Assembly (NCBI GenBank): GCA_900769115.1
Contig: CAAGFJ010000095.1
Span: forward strand, 1-37,434
From: Lachnospiraceae bacterium
GTDB taxonomy: Bacteria > Bacillota > Clostridia > Lachnospirales > Lachnospiraceae
Direction: 5' to 3'
DNA: 37,434 nt
The notes below the pieces were generated by a model that had not been told where the DNA came from, searched no databases, and saw only the letters and a list, made by a program, of their open reading frames with translations. Of the stretch, positions 1-7,242 are shown piece by piece (the stretch's first letter is position 1; each line of letters starts with the position of its first letter). Made by a program: the position numbers and the translations under genes.

Positions 1-51
1 CTAGGATGGATGAGTCCTGTTCAATATAGACTTACCCTTCTGGCAACATAA
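1..51 (+). CDS. IS3-family transposase (OrfB), C-terminal end only
   Basis: The first 17 codons read LGWMSPVQYRLTLLAT and then TAA at 49-51. A GW-M-SP-x-QYR ending is the typical tail of the IS3/IS150 OrfB DDE integrase, where the last helix of the rve domain is followed by a short basic tail. The rest of the gene lies left of the window. The reading fits with the terminal inverted repeat 30-55 bases downstream. What is seen is only the tail; family membership is inferred from this signature together with the IS end. Confidence 0.8.
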   Translation, partial: LGWMSPVQYRLTLLAT

Positions 52-76
52 AAATGAGACGACCGAAGCCGTCTCA
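51..76 (-). terminator. Rho-independent terminator carried in the IS end
   Basis: On the minus strand an 8-bp stem is closed by a C(UUCG)G tetraloop (GAGACGG-CUUCGG-UCGUCUC, stem arms 56-63 and 68-75) and runs into ATTTTT. The UUCG loop and the U-run exist only in the minus orientation. It therefore stops transcripts entering the IS from outside, here the LacI gene transcript. Confidence 0.75.
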
Positions 77-119
77 AAAAAGTCTAACTTTTGGGGGTCA
101 CTACACTGTGCAAGGGTAA

Positions 120-1193
120 TTATATGAAATATTCGGGCTGGTTAAGATCCTGCACCGACATACAACTACTCCGGATCATAAGCTTTCCCTCTAACTCCAT
201 ACGAATGACTTCTGTATGCCTGCCCTGAATACGATCTAACAGTAAATGAATTGCAAATCTTGCCATATTCTCTTTCGGAAGGTGTACCGTTGACAACATC
301 GGTTTCGTAAACTGTCCCTCCTCAATGTCATCACTTGATATAATAGATGGTGTGTATGGCAGATTTCGATACTGATTCAGACATTTCAACATTCCAATTG
401 CTGTAATGTCATTCGCACAGTAAATACCTGTCGGAGGAATATCCATCTGAAGGAATTGCTGCATCGTTGCAAATCCTGCTTTCTCCGTCTGCTCTGTATC
501 TATTATATACTCCGGATAAAAATCAATATTATGTAAACGAAGCACTTCTGAATATCCTTTATATCTGGCTTCCTCATGGCATTTTCCTACATAGGCAATC
601 CGTTCATGTCCCAGTTCCGCAAGATATTCCACAGCCAGAGAAGCAATCTTTTTACCATCACACAACACCTCATCCACTTCATAGTTTGTAGAATTCCGGT
701 TGATTGATACAATATTCTTATAATACCTTTTCAACCGCTTGATTACCTTAGGACAACATCGTCCAATAATGATCAAACCATTGTGTTCCTCCTGGTCTTC
801 AAACATATCCCGGAATATCCGGTCCAGATTGGACTTCTCACATGCACGATCATCGGAAAACACCGACTGATACCACACACGGGAAAGTATACATGCATTA
901 TCATGAATCTGGCTCTCTACCACACGAAGGAGCTCCTCAAAAAACGGATCCCTGTGAACACCATCCATTCTTGTCATTAACACATCTATGTAATAGTGAT
1001 TCTGTTGTACGCTACCGGTTCCTCTCTTCAGATTCCGTGCTGCCTCATTCGGAGTATAGTTAATCTCCATCGCAGCCTTCCAGATCTGCTCTCTCATACC
1101 TGGTTTAGCACATTTATAATTGGGATTGTTCAAAACCCTTGATACGGTTGCCATAGATGCACCCGTTATCTCTGCAATCTTCTTAATTGACAT
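120..1193 (-). CDS. LacI/GalR-family transcriptional regulator
   Basis: A 357-residue DNA-binding repressor. The N-terminal LacI helix-turn-helix and hinge helix occupy about residues 1-60 (IKKIAEITGASMATVSRVLN, then a YTPNEAARNLKRG hinge). A periplasmic-binding-protein-like effector domain follows from about residue 65 and includes the conserved GHERIAYVG and PTGIYCANDITAIGML stretches. LacI proteins usually bind a sugar or nucleoside and control carbohydrate genes. It is slightly longer than the usual 330-345 residues but looks intact to its C-terminus. A GAGGTGAG ribosome site precedes the ATG. No transport or sugar-enzyme gene is next to it in this window and an IS lies immediately downstream, so its regulon is unknown. 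Confidence 0.9.
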   Translation of the reverse strand: MSIKKIAEITGASMATVSRVLNNPNYKCAKPGMREQIWKAAMEINYTPNEAARNLKRGTGSVQQNHYYIDVLMTRMDGVHRDPFFEELLRVVESQIHDNACILSRVWYQSVFSDDRACEKSNLDRIFRDMFEDQEEHNGLIIIGRCCPKVIKRLKRYYKNIVSINRNSTNYEVDEVLCDGKKIASLAVEYLAELGHERIAYVGKCHEEARYKGYSEVLRLHNIDFYPEYIIDTEQTEKAGFATMQQFLQMDIPPTGIYCANDITAIGMLKCLNQYRNLPYTPSIISSDDIEEGQFTKPMLSTVHLPKENMARFAIHLLLDRIQGRHTEVIRMELEGKLMIRSSCMSVQDLNQPEYFI

Positions 1194-1330
1194 CTTCTCA
1201 CCTCATATTCCATCCAGATCCACTCCTTGCAGTAACCGTATGTATATGATAACGACTGAATTTCCATCACACACATAGACATATAACCATTTCACAATTA
1301 CGGAATCTGCAGAATTGCTCTTATGCGCTA

Positions 1331-1359
1331 AGTGTATCATATGCCTCGCAAATTGATAA
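1331..1359 (-). promoter_or_regulatory. Possible promoter of the LacI gene
   Basis: On the minus strand TTATCA (1359-1354) and TACACT (1336-1331) are separated by 17 nt. Each matches the housekeeping consensus at 4 of 6 positions. This would give a leader of about 130 nt before the ATG at 1193. It is a weak match, supported mainly by position, between the ATP synthase terminator and the LacI gene. Confidence 0.3.
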
Positions 1360-1370
1360 CCCTAAGATTT

Positions 1371-1382
1371 GAAAACGTTTTC
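1371..1382. promoter_or_regulatory. LacI-type operator palindrome
   Basis: GAAAACGTTTTC is a perfect 12-bp palindrome with the central CG typical of LacI/GalR operators. It lies upstream of the LacI gene, just above its possible -35 element, and immediately past the terminator of the ATP synthase operon. The simplest reading is autoregulation of the LacI gene. A catabolite-repression (CcpA-type) site is an alternative, but the usual cre consensus fits less well. Confidence 0.55.
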
Positions 1383-1392
1383 ACTTATTGTA

Positions 1393-1425
1393 AAGAAAAA
1401 GACCGATCACAACCGTGACCAGTCT
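1393..1425 (-). terminator. Terminator of the ATP synthase operon
   Basis: On the minus strand an 11-bp stem (1425-1415 with 1410-1400; loop GGTT) pairs completely if two G-U wobbles are allowed, and it runs into TTTTCTTT. On the plus strand the same positions are A-C mismatches, so the RNA is made from the minus strand. It lies about 180 nt past the atpC stop, after three further hairpins. Confidence 0.75.
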
Positions 1426-1454
1426 CCTTTTTGAAATACTATATAAATTAATTC

Positions 1455-1598
1455 CGATTTCTTCGTTCTTCGAACTCTCGAAATCGAACACAGACATGCA
1501 CAATCCGGGCTGCCGCCCTACTTGCTTATGTCTGTTTATCCGTCAAATAAATAAGCAGCTTTGCCTGCAAACAGTCACGCTGCTTATTTGCTTGACGG
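1455..1598 (-). other. Three consecutive RNA hairpins in the atp operon 3' UTR
   Basis: This stretch is noncoding and made of inverted repeats in tandem. The first has 20-nt arms at 1540-1559 and 1579-1598 with one mismatch and one wobble and a 19-nt loop, starting 5 nt after the atpC stop. The second has ACAGACAT/ATGTCTGT arms at 1490-1497 and 1528-1535, with an inner GGGC-TGCC-GCCC hairpin. The third has CGATTTC/GAAATCG arms at 1455-1461 and 1480-1486, with an inner GTTC-GAA-GAAC hairpin. With the terminator at 1393-1425 they form a highly structured tail of about 200 nt. It could be an mRNA-stabilising 3' UTR, a processed small RNA or a small non-autonomous repeat. Confidence 0.5.
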
Positions 1599-1603
1599 AA
1601 TTA

Positions 1604-2017
1604 TTATTTCACATTGTACTTATCATATCCACGAAGTCGTGCCATGGCTCTGGCAAGTGATGCACGGGATACATGATATTCCATAATACTCTGCTTTTGC
1701 TGTAACTGCTCCTGTGCACGCTCTTTCGCTTCCTGTGCACGAAATGCATCAATCTCTTCCGGTTTCTCTGCTGAGAATACAAACAACTCTACCGTATTAT
1801 CCTTGACTTTCAACAAACCATCCGAAGTAATCGCTACATGATTCTCACCATCCGGCGTCCGGAAATGAATCTCCCCGATATTGGTACTTGTTGTCATTCT
1901 CTCATGATGAGCCATAATAGCCATCTCACCATCGTAGCCAGGAAATACAAGTAATTCACAGGGGCCATCATAAAACACCTTATCACAGGCAATAATTTTT
2001 AAAGAAAACGTATTCAT
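1604..2017 (-). CDS. atpC: ATP synthase F1 epsilon subunit
   Basis: A 137-residue subunit of the central stalk that links gamma to the c-ring and restrains ATP hydrolysis. The N-terminal beta-sandwich (about residues 1-85, MNTFSLKIIACDKVFYDGPC then LLVFPGYDGEMAIMAHH) and the C-terminal helical hairpin (about 88-135, DAFRAQEAKERAQEQL and SLARAMARLRGY) are both present, and the length is normal. A GAAGGTG ribosome site precedes the ATG. It is the last gene of the operon, 14 nt after atpD, and is followed by the structured 3' UTR. Confidence 0.95.
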   Translation of the reverse strand: MNTFSLKIIACDKVFYDGPCELLVFPGYDGEMAIMAHHERMTTSTNIGEIHFRTPDGENHVAITSDGLLKVKDNTVELFVFSAEKPEEIDAFRAQEAKERAQEQLQQKQSIMEYHVSRASLARAMARLRGYDKYNVK

Positions 2018-2031
2018 AAGCTACACCTTCC

Positions 2032-3429
2032 TTATTCCTGCTGCATCTTAGCTGCCTTTGCCTTTACATCTTCAATCGTTCCTACATTAAAGAATGCAGC
2101 TTCCGGATACTCATCCATCTCTCCATTTAAGATTGCCTTAAATCCTTTGATCGTCTCCTCTACCGGTACAAATTCTCCCTTTACACCTGTAAAGTTCTCT
2201 GCTACATGGAATGGCTGAGATAAGAAACGCTGTACCTTTCTGGCACGATATACCGTCTGTTTATCCTCGTCAGAAAGTTCTTCCATACCAAGAATAGCAA
2301 TGATATCCTGCAACTCTTTGTATTTCTGCAATGTCTCCTGTACCTGTCTTGCCACATTATAATGTTCTTCACCAACCACATCTGCTTCCAGAATTCTCGA
2401 TGTAGACTCTAACGGATCAACCGCCGGATAGATACCCTGTTCTACAATCTTACGTGAAAGAACGGTTGTTGCATCCAGATGTGAGAATGTAGTTGCCGGA
2501 GCCGGGTCTGTCAAGTCATCGGCTGGCACATATACCGCCTGTACAGATGTAACAGAACCATTCTTCGTTGATGCGATTCTCTCCTGCAATTCACCAAGAT
2601 CATTTGCCAAGGTTGGCTGATAACCTACCGCGGATGGCATACGGCCAAGTAATGCAGACACCTCAGAACCAGCCTGTACGAAACGGAATATATTATCAAT
2701 GAATAGAAGCACATCCTGCTTCTTTACATCCCGGAAATACTCTGCCATGGTAAGTCCGGTCTCTGCTACCCTCATACGTGCACCAGGGGATTCATTCATC
2801 TGTCCGAATACCAATGCAGTCTTATCCAAAACACCGGATTCCTTCATCTCATTCCAAAGGTCATTCCCCTCTCTGGAACGTTCTCCAACACCTGTGAAGA
2901 TTGAATATCCACCACTTTCTGTTGCAATATTATGAATCAGCTCCTGAATCAATACGGTCTTACCAACACCGGCACCACCGAACAGTCCAATCTTACCACC
3001 CTTTGCATAAGGTGCAAGCAGATCGATGACTTTAATACCCGTCTCTAACATCTCAACAACCGGGCTTTGTTCTTCAAATGTAGGCGGTTCTCTGTGAATA
3101 CACCAATGTTCTGCATTCTCTAAGCTTTCCTTATCATCTAATGTCTCGCCTAATACATTGAACAATCTGCCAAGAGTCGGTTCTCCAACAGGAACCTGAA
3201 TACCGGAACCAGTTGCCACAACCTCCATATCCCTGCAAAGACCTTCACTGGCTGCAAGCATAATACAACGAACCACACTGTGTCCGATATGCTGGGATAC
3301 TTCCATCACACATTTCTTTCCATTATTCATCACATACAATGCATCTTTAATGGAAGGCAGATTGCCATCTTCAAATTCTACGTCTACGACAGGTCCGGAA
3401 ACCTGAACGATTTTACCTTTATTTTCCAT
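2032..3429 (-). CDS. atpD: ATP synthase F1 beta subunit (catalytic)
   Basis: A 465-residue catalytic subunit that makes ATP from ADP and phosphate at the alpha-beta interface. The N-terminal barrel starts ENKGKIVQVSGPVVDVEF. The Walker A motif GGAGVGKT is at residues 151-158, the Walker B region is LLFIDNIFRF and the family signature is PAVDPLESTS. The DELSEED-type loop reads EELSDED. The open frame extends five codons upstream to a GTG at 3444. I start at the ATG at 3429 because beta subunits normally begin a few residues before GKIVQV and an AAAGGTGAG site lies upstream, although with a longish spacer of about 11 nt. That ribosome site overlaps the atpG stop, suggesting translational coupling. 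Confidence 0.95.
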   Translation of the reverse strand: MENKGKIVQVSGPVVDVEFEDGNLPSIKDALYVMNNGKKCVMEVSQHIGHSVVRCIMLAASEGLCRDMEVVATGSGIQVPVGEPTLGRLFNVLGETLDDKESLENAEHWCIHREPPTFEEQSPVVEMLETGIKVIDLLAPYAKGGKIGLFGGAGVGKTVLIQELIHNIATESGGYSIFTGVGERSREGNDLWNEMKESGVLDKTALVFGQMNESPGARMRVAETGLTMAEYFRDVKKQDVLLFIDNIFRFVQAGSEVSALLGRMPSAVGYQPTLANDLGELQERIASTKNGSVTSVQAVYVPADDLTDPAPATTFSHLDATTVLSRKIVEQGIYPAVDPLESTSRILEADVVGEEHYNVARQVQETLQKYKELQDIIAILGMEELSDEDKQTVYRARKVQRFLSQPFHVAENFTGVKGEFVPVEETIKGFKAILNGEMDEYPEAAFFNVGTIEDVKAKAAKMQQE

Positions 3430-3440
3430 AGTGTGACATC

Positions 3441-4391
3441 TCACCTTTCTTGTTTCTTCTTTTTCTTCTTAAGGGCTTTGGCGCCACCAATCACCTCGGT
3501 GATCTCCTGCGTAATTGCTGCCTGTCTGACACGGTTATACTCCACCGAAAGCTCTCTTAACATCTCCTGCGCATTATCCGTTGCCGACTGCATCGCCATC
3601 ATTCTGGCATTTTCCTCACTGGCAGAACCCTCAACTAAGACACCATACATAAAACCTGTTACATAATTATATACTAACCGCTCCAACACCCGCTTCGGTG
3701 ATGGATAGATCAGAAACCAGTCATCTGCCTTATCCGCAGCTTCCTTGTCATAATTACCTTTTCCCTTTTGGGAACTATCTAACAACTCCTGCTTGATAAA
3801 CTCATGCGTCTTCAGTGGAAGTATCTCATTGATCTCCACTTCTTCTTTCATACTGTTTACCATACGGGTAAAGATTACATACACTTCATCAATCTCTTCC
3901 TGCTTATACAGCTCTATAATGTACTCCGTGATCATTCTTGCACGATGAATGGAAGGATTGTTCGCAGAATACCGGAATGTATCATCTAAATGATATCCCT
4001 GGCTTGCAAAATACTGTCTGCCAATCTCTCCTACCACAAACAGACGATATTCCTCAGCCTGATCGATCAGGTCGCTTGCCTCTTTCAATACATTATGATT
4101 ATATGCACCTGCCATTCCCTTATCACCGGTGATAACAACAAATGCTTTCTTCTTAACCGGTTCGTTCAAATCCTTACCACGGTTATCAAAATACAAATGC
4201 TGCATATCCGGAAAATGCAGTAAGATATCAGAAATCTGCTCCTGCAAACCATAGAAATATGGTTCTGTGCTGTCTAACTTCTGTCTTGCTTTCCGAAGCT
4301 TCATGGAAGACATCATGTACATGGCTTTTGTAATTTTCATGGTATCCTGAATACTTTTTATTCGATTGGATATTTCCTTTGCATTTGCCAC
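3441..4391 (-). CDS. atpG: ATP synthase F1 gamma subunit
   Basis: The 316-residue rotor shaft. The conserved N-terminal helix (ANAKEISNRIKSIQDTMKIT then AMYMMSSMKLRKA) and C-terminal helix (ARMMAMQSATDNAQEM then LRELSVEYNRVRQAAITQEI) form the coiled coil inside the alpha3beta3 head. The central Rossmann-like domain includes VITGDKGMAGAYN. It is somewhat longer than the usual 285-295 residues, owing to loops in the middle and a short lysine-rich tail (KALKKKKKKQER). It lies between the delta-alpha fusion and atpD. Confidence 0.95.
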   Translation of the reverse strand: MANAKEISNRIKSIQDTMKITKAMYMMSSMKLRKARQKLDSTEPYFYGLQEQISDILLHFPDMQHLYFDNRGKDLNEPVKKKAFVVITGDKGMAGAYNHNVLKEASDLIDQAEEYRLFVVGEIGRQYFASQGYHLDDTFRYSANNPSIHRARMITEYIIELYKQEEIDEVYVIFTRMVNSMKEEVEINEILPLKTHEFIKQELLDSSQKGKGNYDKEAADKADDWFLIYPSPKRVLERLVYNYVTGFMYGVLVEGSASEENARMMAMQSATDNAQEMLRELSVEYNRVRQAAITQEITEVIGGAKALKKKKKKQER

Positions 4392-4421
4392 TTTTCTACC
4401 TCCATTCTGTATTCACAGCTT

Positions 4422-6470
4422 CTATTCCTCGTTTGCCTCTTCTGACTGAAATGCCTGAGCCTTGAATTCGGTCGCTGCTTCCACAATGGATTCTCTCACA
4501 TCCTCTGACAGATCTTTGGATGCCTCTAACTGACTAATAATATCTGAGTGATTCAACGCAAAATCATGAAGCAGATCCAGACGGAACTGTCTGATCTTGT
4601 CGGCTGGTACATCACTGAATATATGTGCATTGGCAGATACCAATGTGATAACCTGCTCTGCCATGGTAAATGGATGTCCTAGTGGCTGCTTTAATAATTC
4701 CATCAAAGAACGTCCATGTGCTAACTGTTTCTTCGTTCCTTCATCCAGATCGGAAGAGAACTGGGTAAATACTTCCATCTCACGATACTGCGCAAGATCA
4801 ATACGAATACTTCCGGCCGCCTTCTTCATTGCCTTGGTCTGTGCCGCACCACCTACACGGGATACAGAAAGACCGACATTTACCGCCGGACGCTGACCTG
4901 CATTAAACAACTCACTTTCCAGATAGATCTGACCATCTGTAATTGAAATAACATTCGTTGGAATGTAAGCAGATACATCTCCTGCCTGCGTCTCAATAAT
5001 CGGAAGGGCTGTAATGGAACCGCCACCGGCTTCCGGTGTAATTCTGGAAGAACGTTCCAACAATCTGGAATGTAAATAGAATACATCACCAGGATAAGCT
5101 TCACGTCCCGGCGAACGCTCCAACAATAAGGAAATTGCACGGTATGCAACTGCATGCTTTGACAGATCATCATAAATAATCAATACATCCTTACCCTGAT
5201 ACATAAAGTACTCTGCAAGTGCAGTTCCGGAATATGGAGCGATGTACTGCAAAGGTGCCGGATCCGATGCCGTTGCTGACACGATGATCGTATACTCCAT
5301 CGCATTGTTCTTCTTCAAAGTATTCACTAACTTAGCGATCGTCGATGCCTTCTGTCCAATTGCAACATAGACGCAGATCACATCCTTGCCTTTCTGGTTC
5401 AAAATGGTATCCATCGCAATGGATGTCTTACCGGTCTGTCGATCACCAATGATCAACTCTCTCTGTCCTCGTCCGATTGGGAACATCGAATCAATCGAAA
5501 GAATACCTGTCTCCATTGGAACAGATACCGACTTACGATCTACAATACTTGGTGCCGGATTCTCTATCGGGCGATAACCATCTGCCTCAATCTCTCCTTC
5601 ACCGTCAAGTGGTGCCCCTAACGCATCCACAATTCTTCCCTTGAATGCTTCACCAACCGGAATACCTGCCATCTTACCGGTACGGGCAACACGGCTTCCT
5701 TCGTGAATCTCTGTATCACGTCCGAATAAGATAACACCAATCTCATCCCGACGTACATCCTGTACCATACCTTTGACACCACAGTCAAAAATAACGATCT
5801 CACCATAACATGCATGGTCAATACCATCTACGTTTACAATACCGTCACCAACCCAATTGACAACACCAATTTCTTTATTCTTAGCTTCCAGCTCAAAGTC
5901 TTCAATGCTGCTTCTTAAGATAGAAATGATATTCTCTTCACTAACTGTTGCACCATTGGAAGAAACTGCACCAGCCATCCTATTCTTCAACTGGTCAATT
6001 CTTCCCTGTTCACTCCAGTCATACTCTTTGGTTCCTACCCGGAGAATGAATCCACTTTTTAAAGACTTATCTTCTCTCATCTCCAGTTCCATATCCTCAG
6101 AACCAAATTCCTTATTCAGAAACTTACGGATACCTGCTAGCTGTTCCTCATCCGGAGCAGTTACATAGATAAGTTCTGCTTTCTTCTCGCCATTTTCCGG
6201 CTCTTTCTCCAAATTATCATATGCGGCAACAATCTCATCAAATAATGCAAAATCATTGTTATCGCATAAGATCTTCATGAAATTACGGATCTCCTTCGGA
6301 AATACACGCTCGATAACCAGGTGTTTCTTCTCGACTGCCACTGCCGGATTCTCAAAATCCACTCTCACCTGTGGTACCGCCTCAAGAATCTCTTTCACTT
6401 GCGTAAGCATTTCTTTCGGAATATCTGTTTTGCGCAAATCTGACGCATAATTTAATGCTTCCTGAGTCAC
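4422..6470 (-). CDS. atpA: ATP synthase F1 delta-alpha fusion protein
   Basis: One uninterrupted 682-codon frame carries two subunits normally encoded by atpH and atpA. Residues about 1-165 are an OSCP/delta domain: a short N-terminal helical part (RNFMKILCDNNDF, AAYDNL) and the C-terminal part (ELIYVTAPDEEQL, DKSLKSGFILRVG). From about 175 the alpha subunit begins with its usual N-terminal helix (SEENIISILRSSIEDFE), then the barrel domain, Walker A GDRQTGKT at 342-349 and the LSVSRVGG region. Delta clamps the alpha N-termini, so the fusion joins neighbours in the complex. A normal enzyme has three alpha and one delta. The start is GTG at 6470 with AGGTGA upstream, 2 nt after atpF. There is no separate atpH. 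Confidence 0.92.
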   Translation of the reverse strand: MTQEALNYASDLRKTDIPKEMLTQVKEILEAVPQVRVDFENPAVAVEKKHLVIERVFPKEIRNFMKILCDNNDFALFDEIVAAYDNLEKEPENGEKKAELIYVTAPDEEQLAGIRKFLNKEFGSEDMELEMREDKSLKSGFILRVGTKEYDWSEQGRIDQLKNRMAGAVSSNGATVSEENIISILRSSIEDFELEAKNKEIGVVNWVGDGIVNVDGIDHACYGEIVIFDCGVKGMVQDVRRDEIGVILFGRDTEIHEGSRVARTGKMAGIPVGEAFKGRIVDALGAPLDGEGEIEADGYRPIENPAPSIVDRKSVSVPMETGILSIDSMFPIGRGQRELIIGDRQTGKTSIAMDTILNQKGKDVICVYVAIGQKASTIAKLVNTLKKNNAMEYTIIVSATASDPAPLQYIAPYSGTALAEYFMYQGKDVLIIYDDLSKHAVAYRAISLLLERSPGREAYPGDVFYLHSRLLERSSRITPEAGGGSITALPIIETQAGDVSAYIPTNVISITDGQIYLESELFNAGQRPAVNVGLSVSRVGGAAQTKAMKKAAGSIRIDLAQYREMEVFTQFSSDLDEGTKKQLAHGRSLMELLKQPLGHPFTMAEQVITLVSANAHIFSDVPADKIRQFRLDLLHDFALNHSDIISQLEASKDLSEDVRESIVEAATEFKAQAFQSEEANEE
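5976..5990 (-). promoter_or_regulatory. Possible internal translation start for free alpha subunit
   Basis: Codon 165 of the fusion (5978-5976) is an ATG exactly at the delta-alpha junction, preceded by GAAGAATAGG. A polypeptide starting here would have 518 residues and begin MAGAVSSNGATVSEEN, close to a normal free alpha subunit. The Shine-Dalgarno match (GAAG, 6 nt away) is weak. Internal initiation is inferred from position and stoichiometry. Confidence 0.3.
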
Positions 6471-6472
6471 TC

Positions 6473-6955
6473 TTATTCACCTGCTTTATCTAAAAATTCA
6501 TTGTAGAGCGAACGATCAATCTCTGCTCCACTTTGTTTACCGACTACTTTCGTTGCTGCATCAACTACCATATCAGCAATCTCTTTTTCTGCACCTTTAA
6601 TAATCTGTGCTTTCTGATGTTGTGCCTCTGCCGTTGCATCTTCTTTGATCTGACGGGCTTTGCTTTCTGCATCTGCCACAATCTTCTGATACTGCGCATC
6701 TGCATCCTTTCTCGCTGCCTGTAATGTCTTCTTCTTCTCGTCCTCAATTCCGGCCAAAGAATCTGTATACTGTGCTTTCAAGCCATCAGCCTCTGCCTGA
6801 CGGGCTGCAGCTTCACCAAACTGCTTATCTGCTTCTGCCTGACGGGCTGCGATAATCTTTTGAACCGGTTTGAAAAGAAATATCTTCAATGCTACCAGAA
6901 GTACCAGGAGGTTCACAACTGTTAAAATCAAATTTGTTGGATCTACACTAAGCAT
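6473..6955 (-). CDS. atpF: ATP synthase Fo b subunit (peripheral stalk)
   Basis: A 160-residue stator stalk protein. A single N-terminal membrane helix (about residues 8-28, LILTVVNLLVLLVALKIFLF) is followed by a long Ala/Glu/Lys/Gln-rich helix suited to the right-handed coiled coil of b dimers. The C-terminus (KEIADMVVDAATKVVG) is the part that contacts delta. The length is normal. Its partner delta is the N-terminal part of the next gene, 2 nt away, so b and the delta domain should be translated together. Confidence 0.95.
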   Translation of the reverse strand: MLSVDPTNLILTVVNLLVLLVALKIFLFKPVQKIIAARQAEADKQFGEAAARQAEADGLKAQYTDSLAGIEDEKKKTLQAARKDADAQYQKIVADAESKARQIKEDATAEAQHQKAQIIKGAEKEIADMVVDAATKVVGKQSGAEIDRSLYNEFLDKAGE

Positions 6956-6976
6956 GTTACCTACCTGCCTTCCTTA

Positions 6977-7201
6977 TTATTTCAACATTACGATAACCAT
7001 TAAAGCGATAACAAAGCCATAAATAGCGGTTGCCTCTGCAAGCGCACAACCAAGAATCAATGTGTTACGGATCTTACTCTCTGCCTCTGGCTGTCTGGCA
7101 ACTGCCTCTGTTGCTTTACCGGTTGCAATACCGATACCAATACCTGCTCCAAGTGCTCCTAATACGGCAATACCTGCTCCAAGTGCGATTAAAGTATTCA
7201 T
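6977..7201 (-). CDS. atpE: ATP synthase Fo c subunit (rotor ring)
   Basis: A 74-residue two-helix hairpin. The first helix is glycine-rich (AGIGIGIATGKATEAVARQPE), the polar loop is ARQPEA and the second helix carries the ion-binding glutamate in LAEATAIYGFVIAL. Known sodium-binding c subunits have a Gln in helix 1 and Glu-Ser-Thr in helix 2. Here the Gln position is Ile and the triplet is Glu-Ala-Thr, so the sequence favours proton coupling. It lies between atpB and atpF. Confidence 0.95.
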   Translation of the reverse strand: MNTLIALGAGIAVLGALGAGIGIGIATGKATEAVARQPEAESKIRNTLILGCALAEATAIYGFVIALMVIVMLK

Positions 7202-7242
7202 AATAAAATCTCCTTTTCTTTCCTATCATTTTTTAATGCGTA

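Larger units (their letters stand above)
1..105 (+). mobile_element. Terminal end of an IS3-family (IS150-group) insertion sequence
   Basis: After the transposase stop there is a short tail ending in GGGGGTCACTACA at 93-105. Read outward-in on the minus strand this is TGTAGTGACCCCCAAAAG, which begins TGTA and carries a C-run like the ends of IS150-group elements. The element therefore ends near base 105, only 14 bp from the stop of the adjacent LacI gene at 120. The exact boundary and target duplication cannot be fixed because the other end is outside the window. Confidence 0.75.

Noticed and set aside
1371..1382. CRE (CcpA) site
   Set aside because: The palindrome is symmetric with AAAACGTTTT, closer to a general LacI operator than to the degenerate cre consensus; kept as operator only.
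4422..6470. Delta-alpha fusion as a sequencing error
   Set aside because: The frame is continuous through a natural linker, both domains are complete and the flanking genes are normally spaced. An error would need to remove both a stop and a start.
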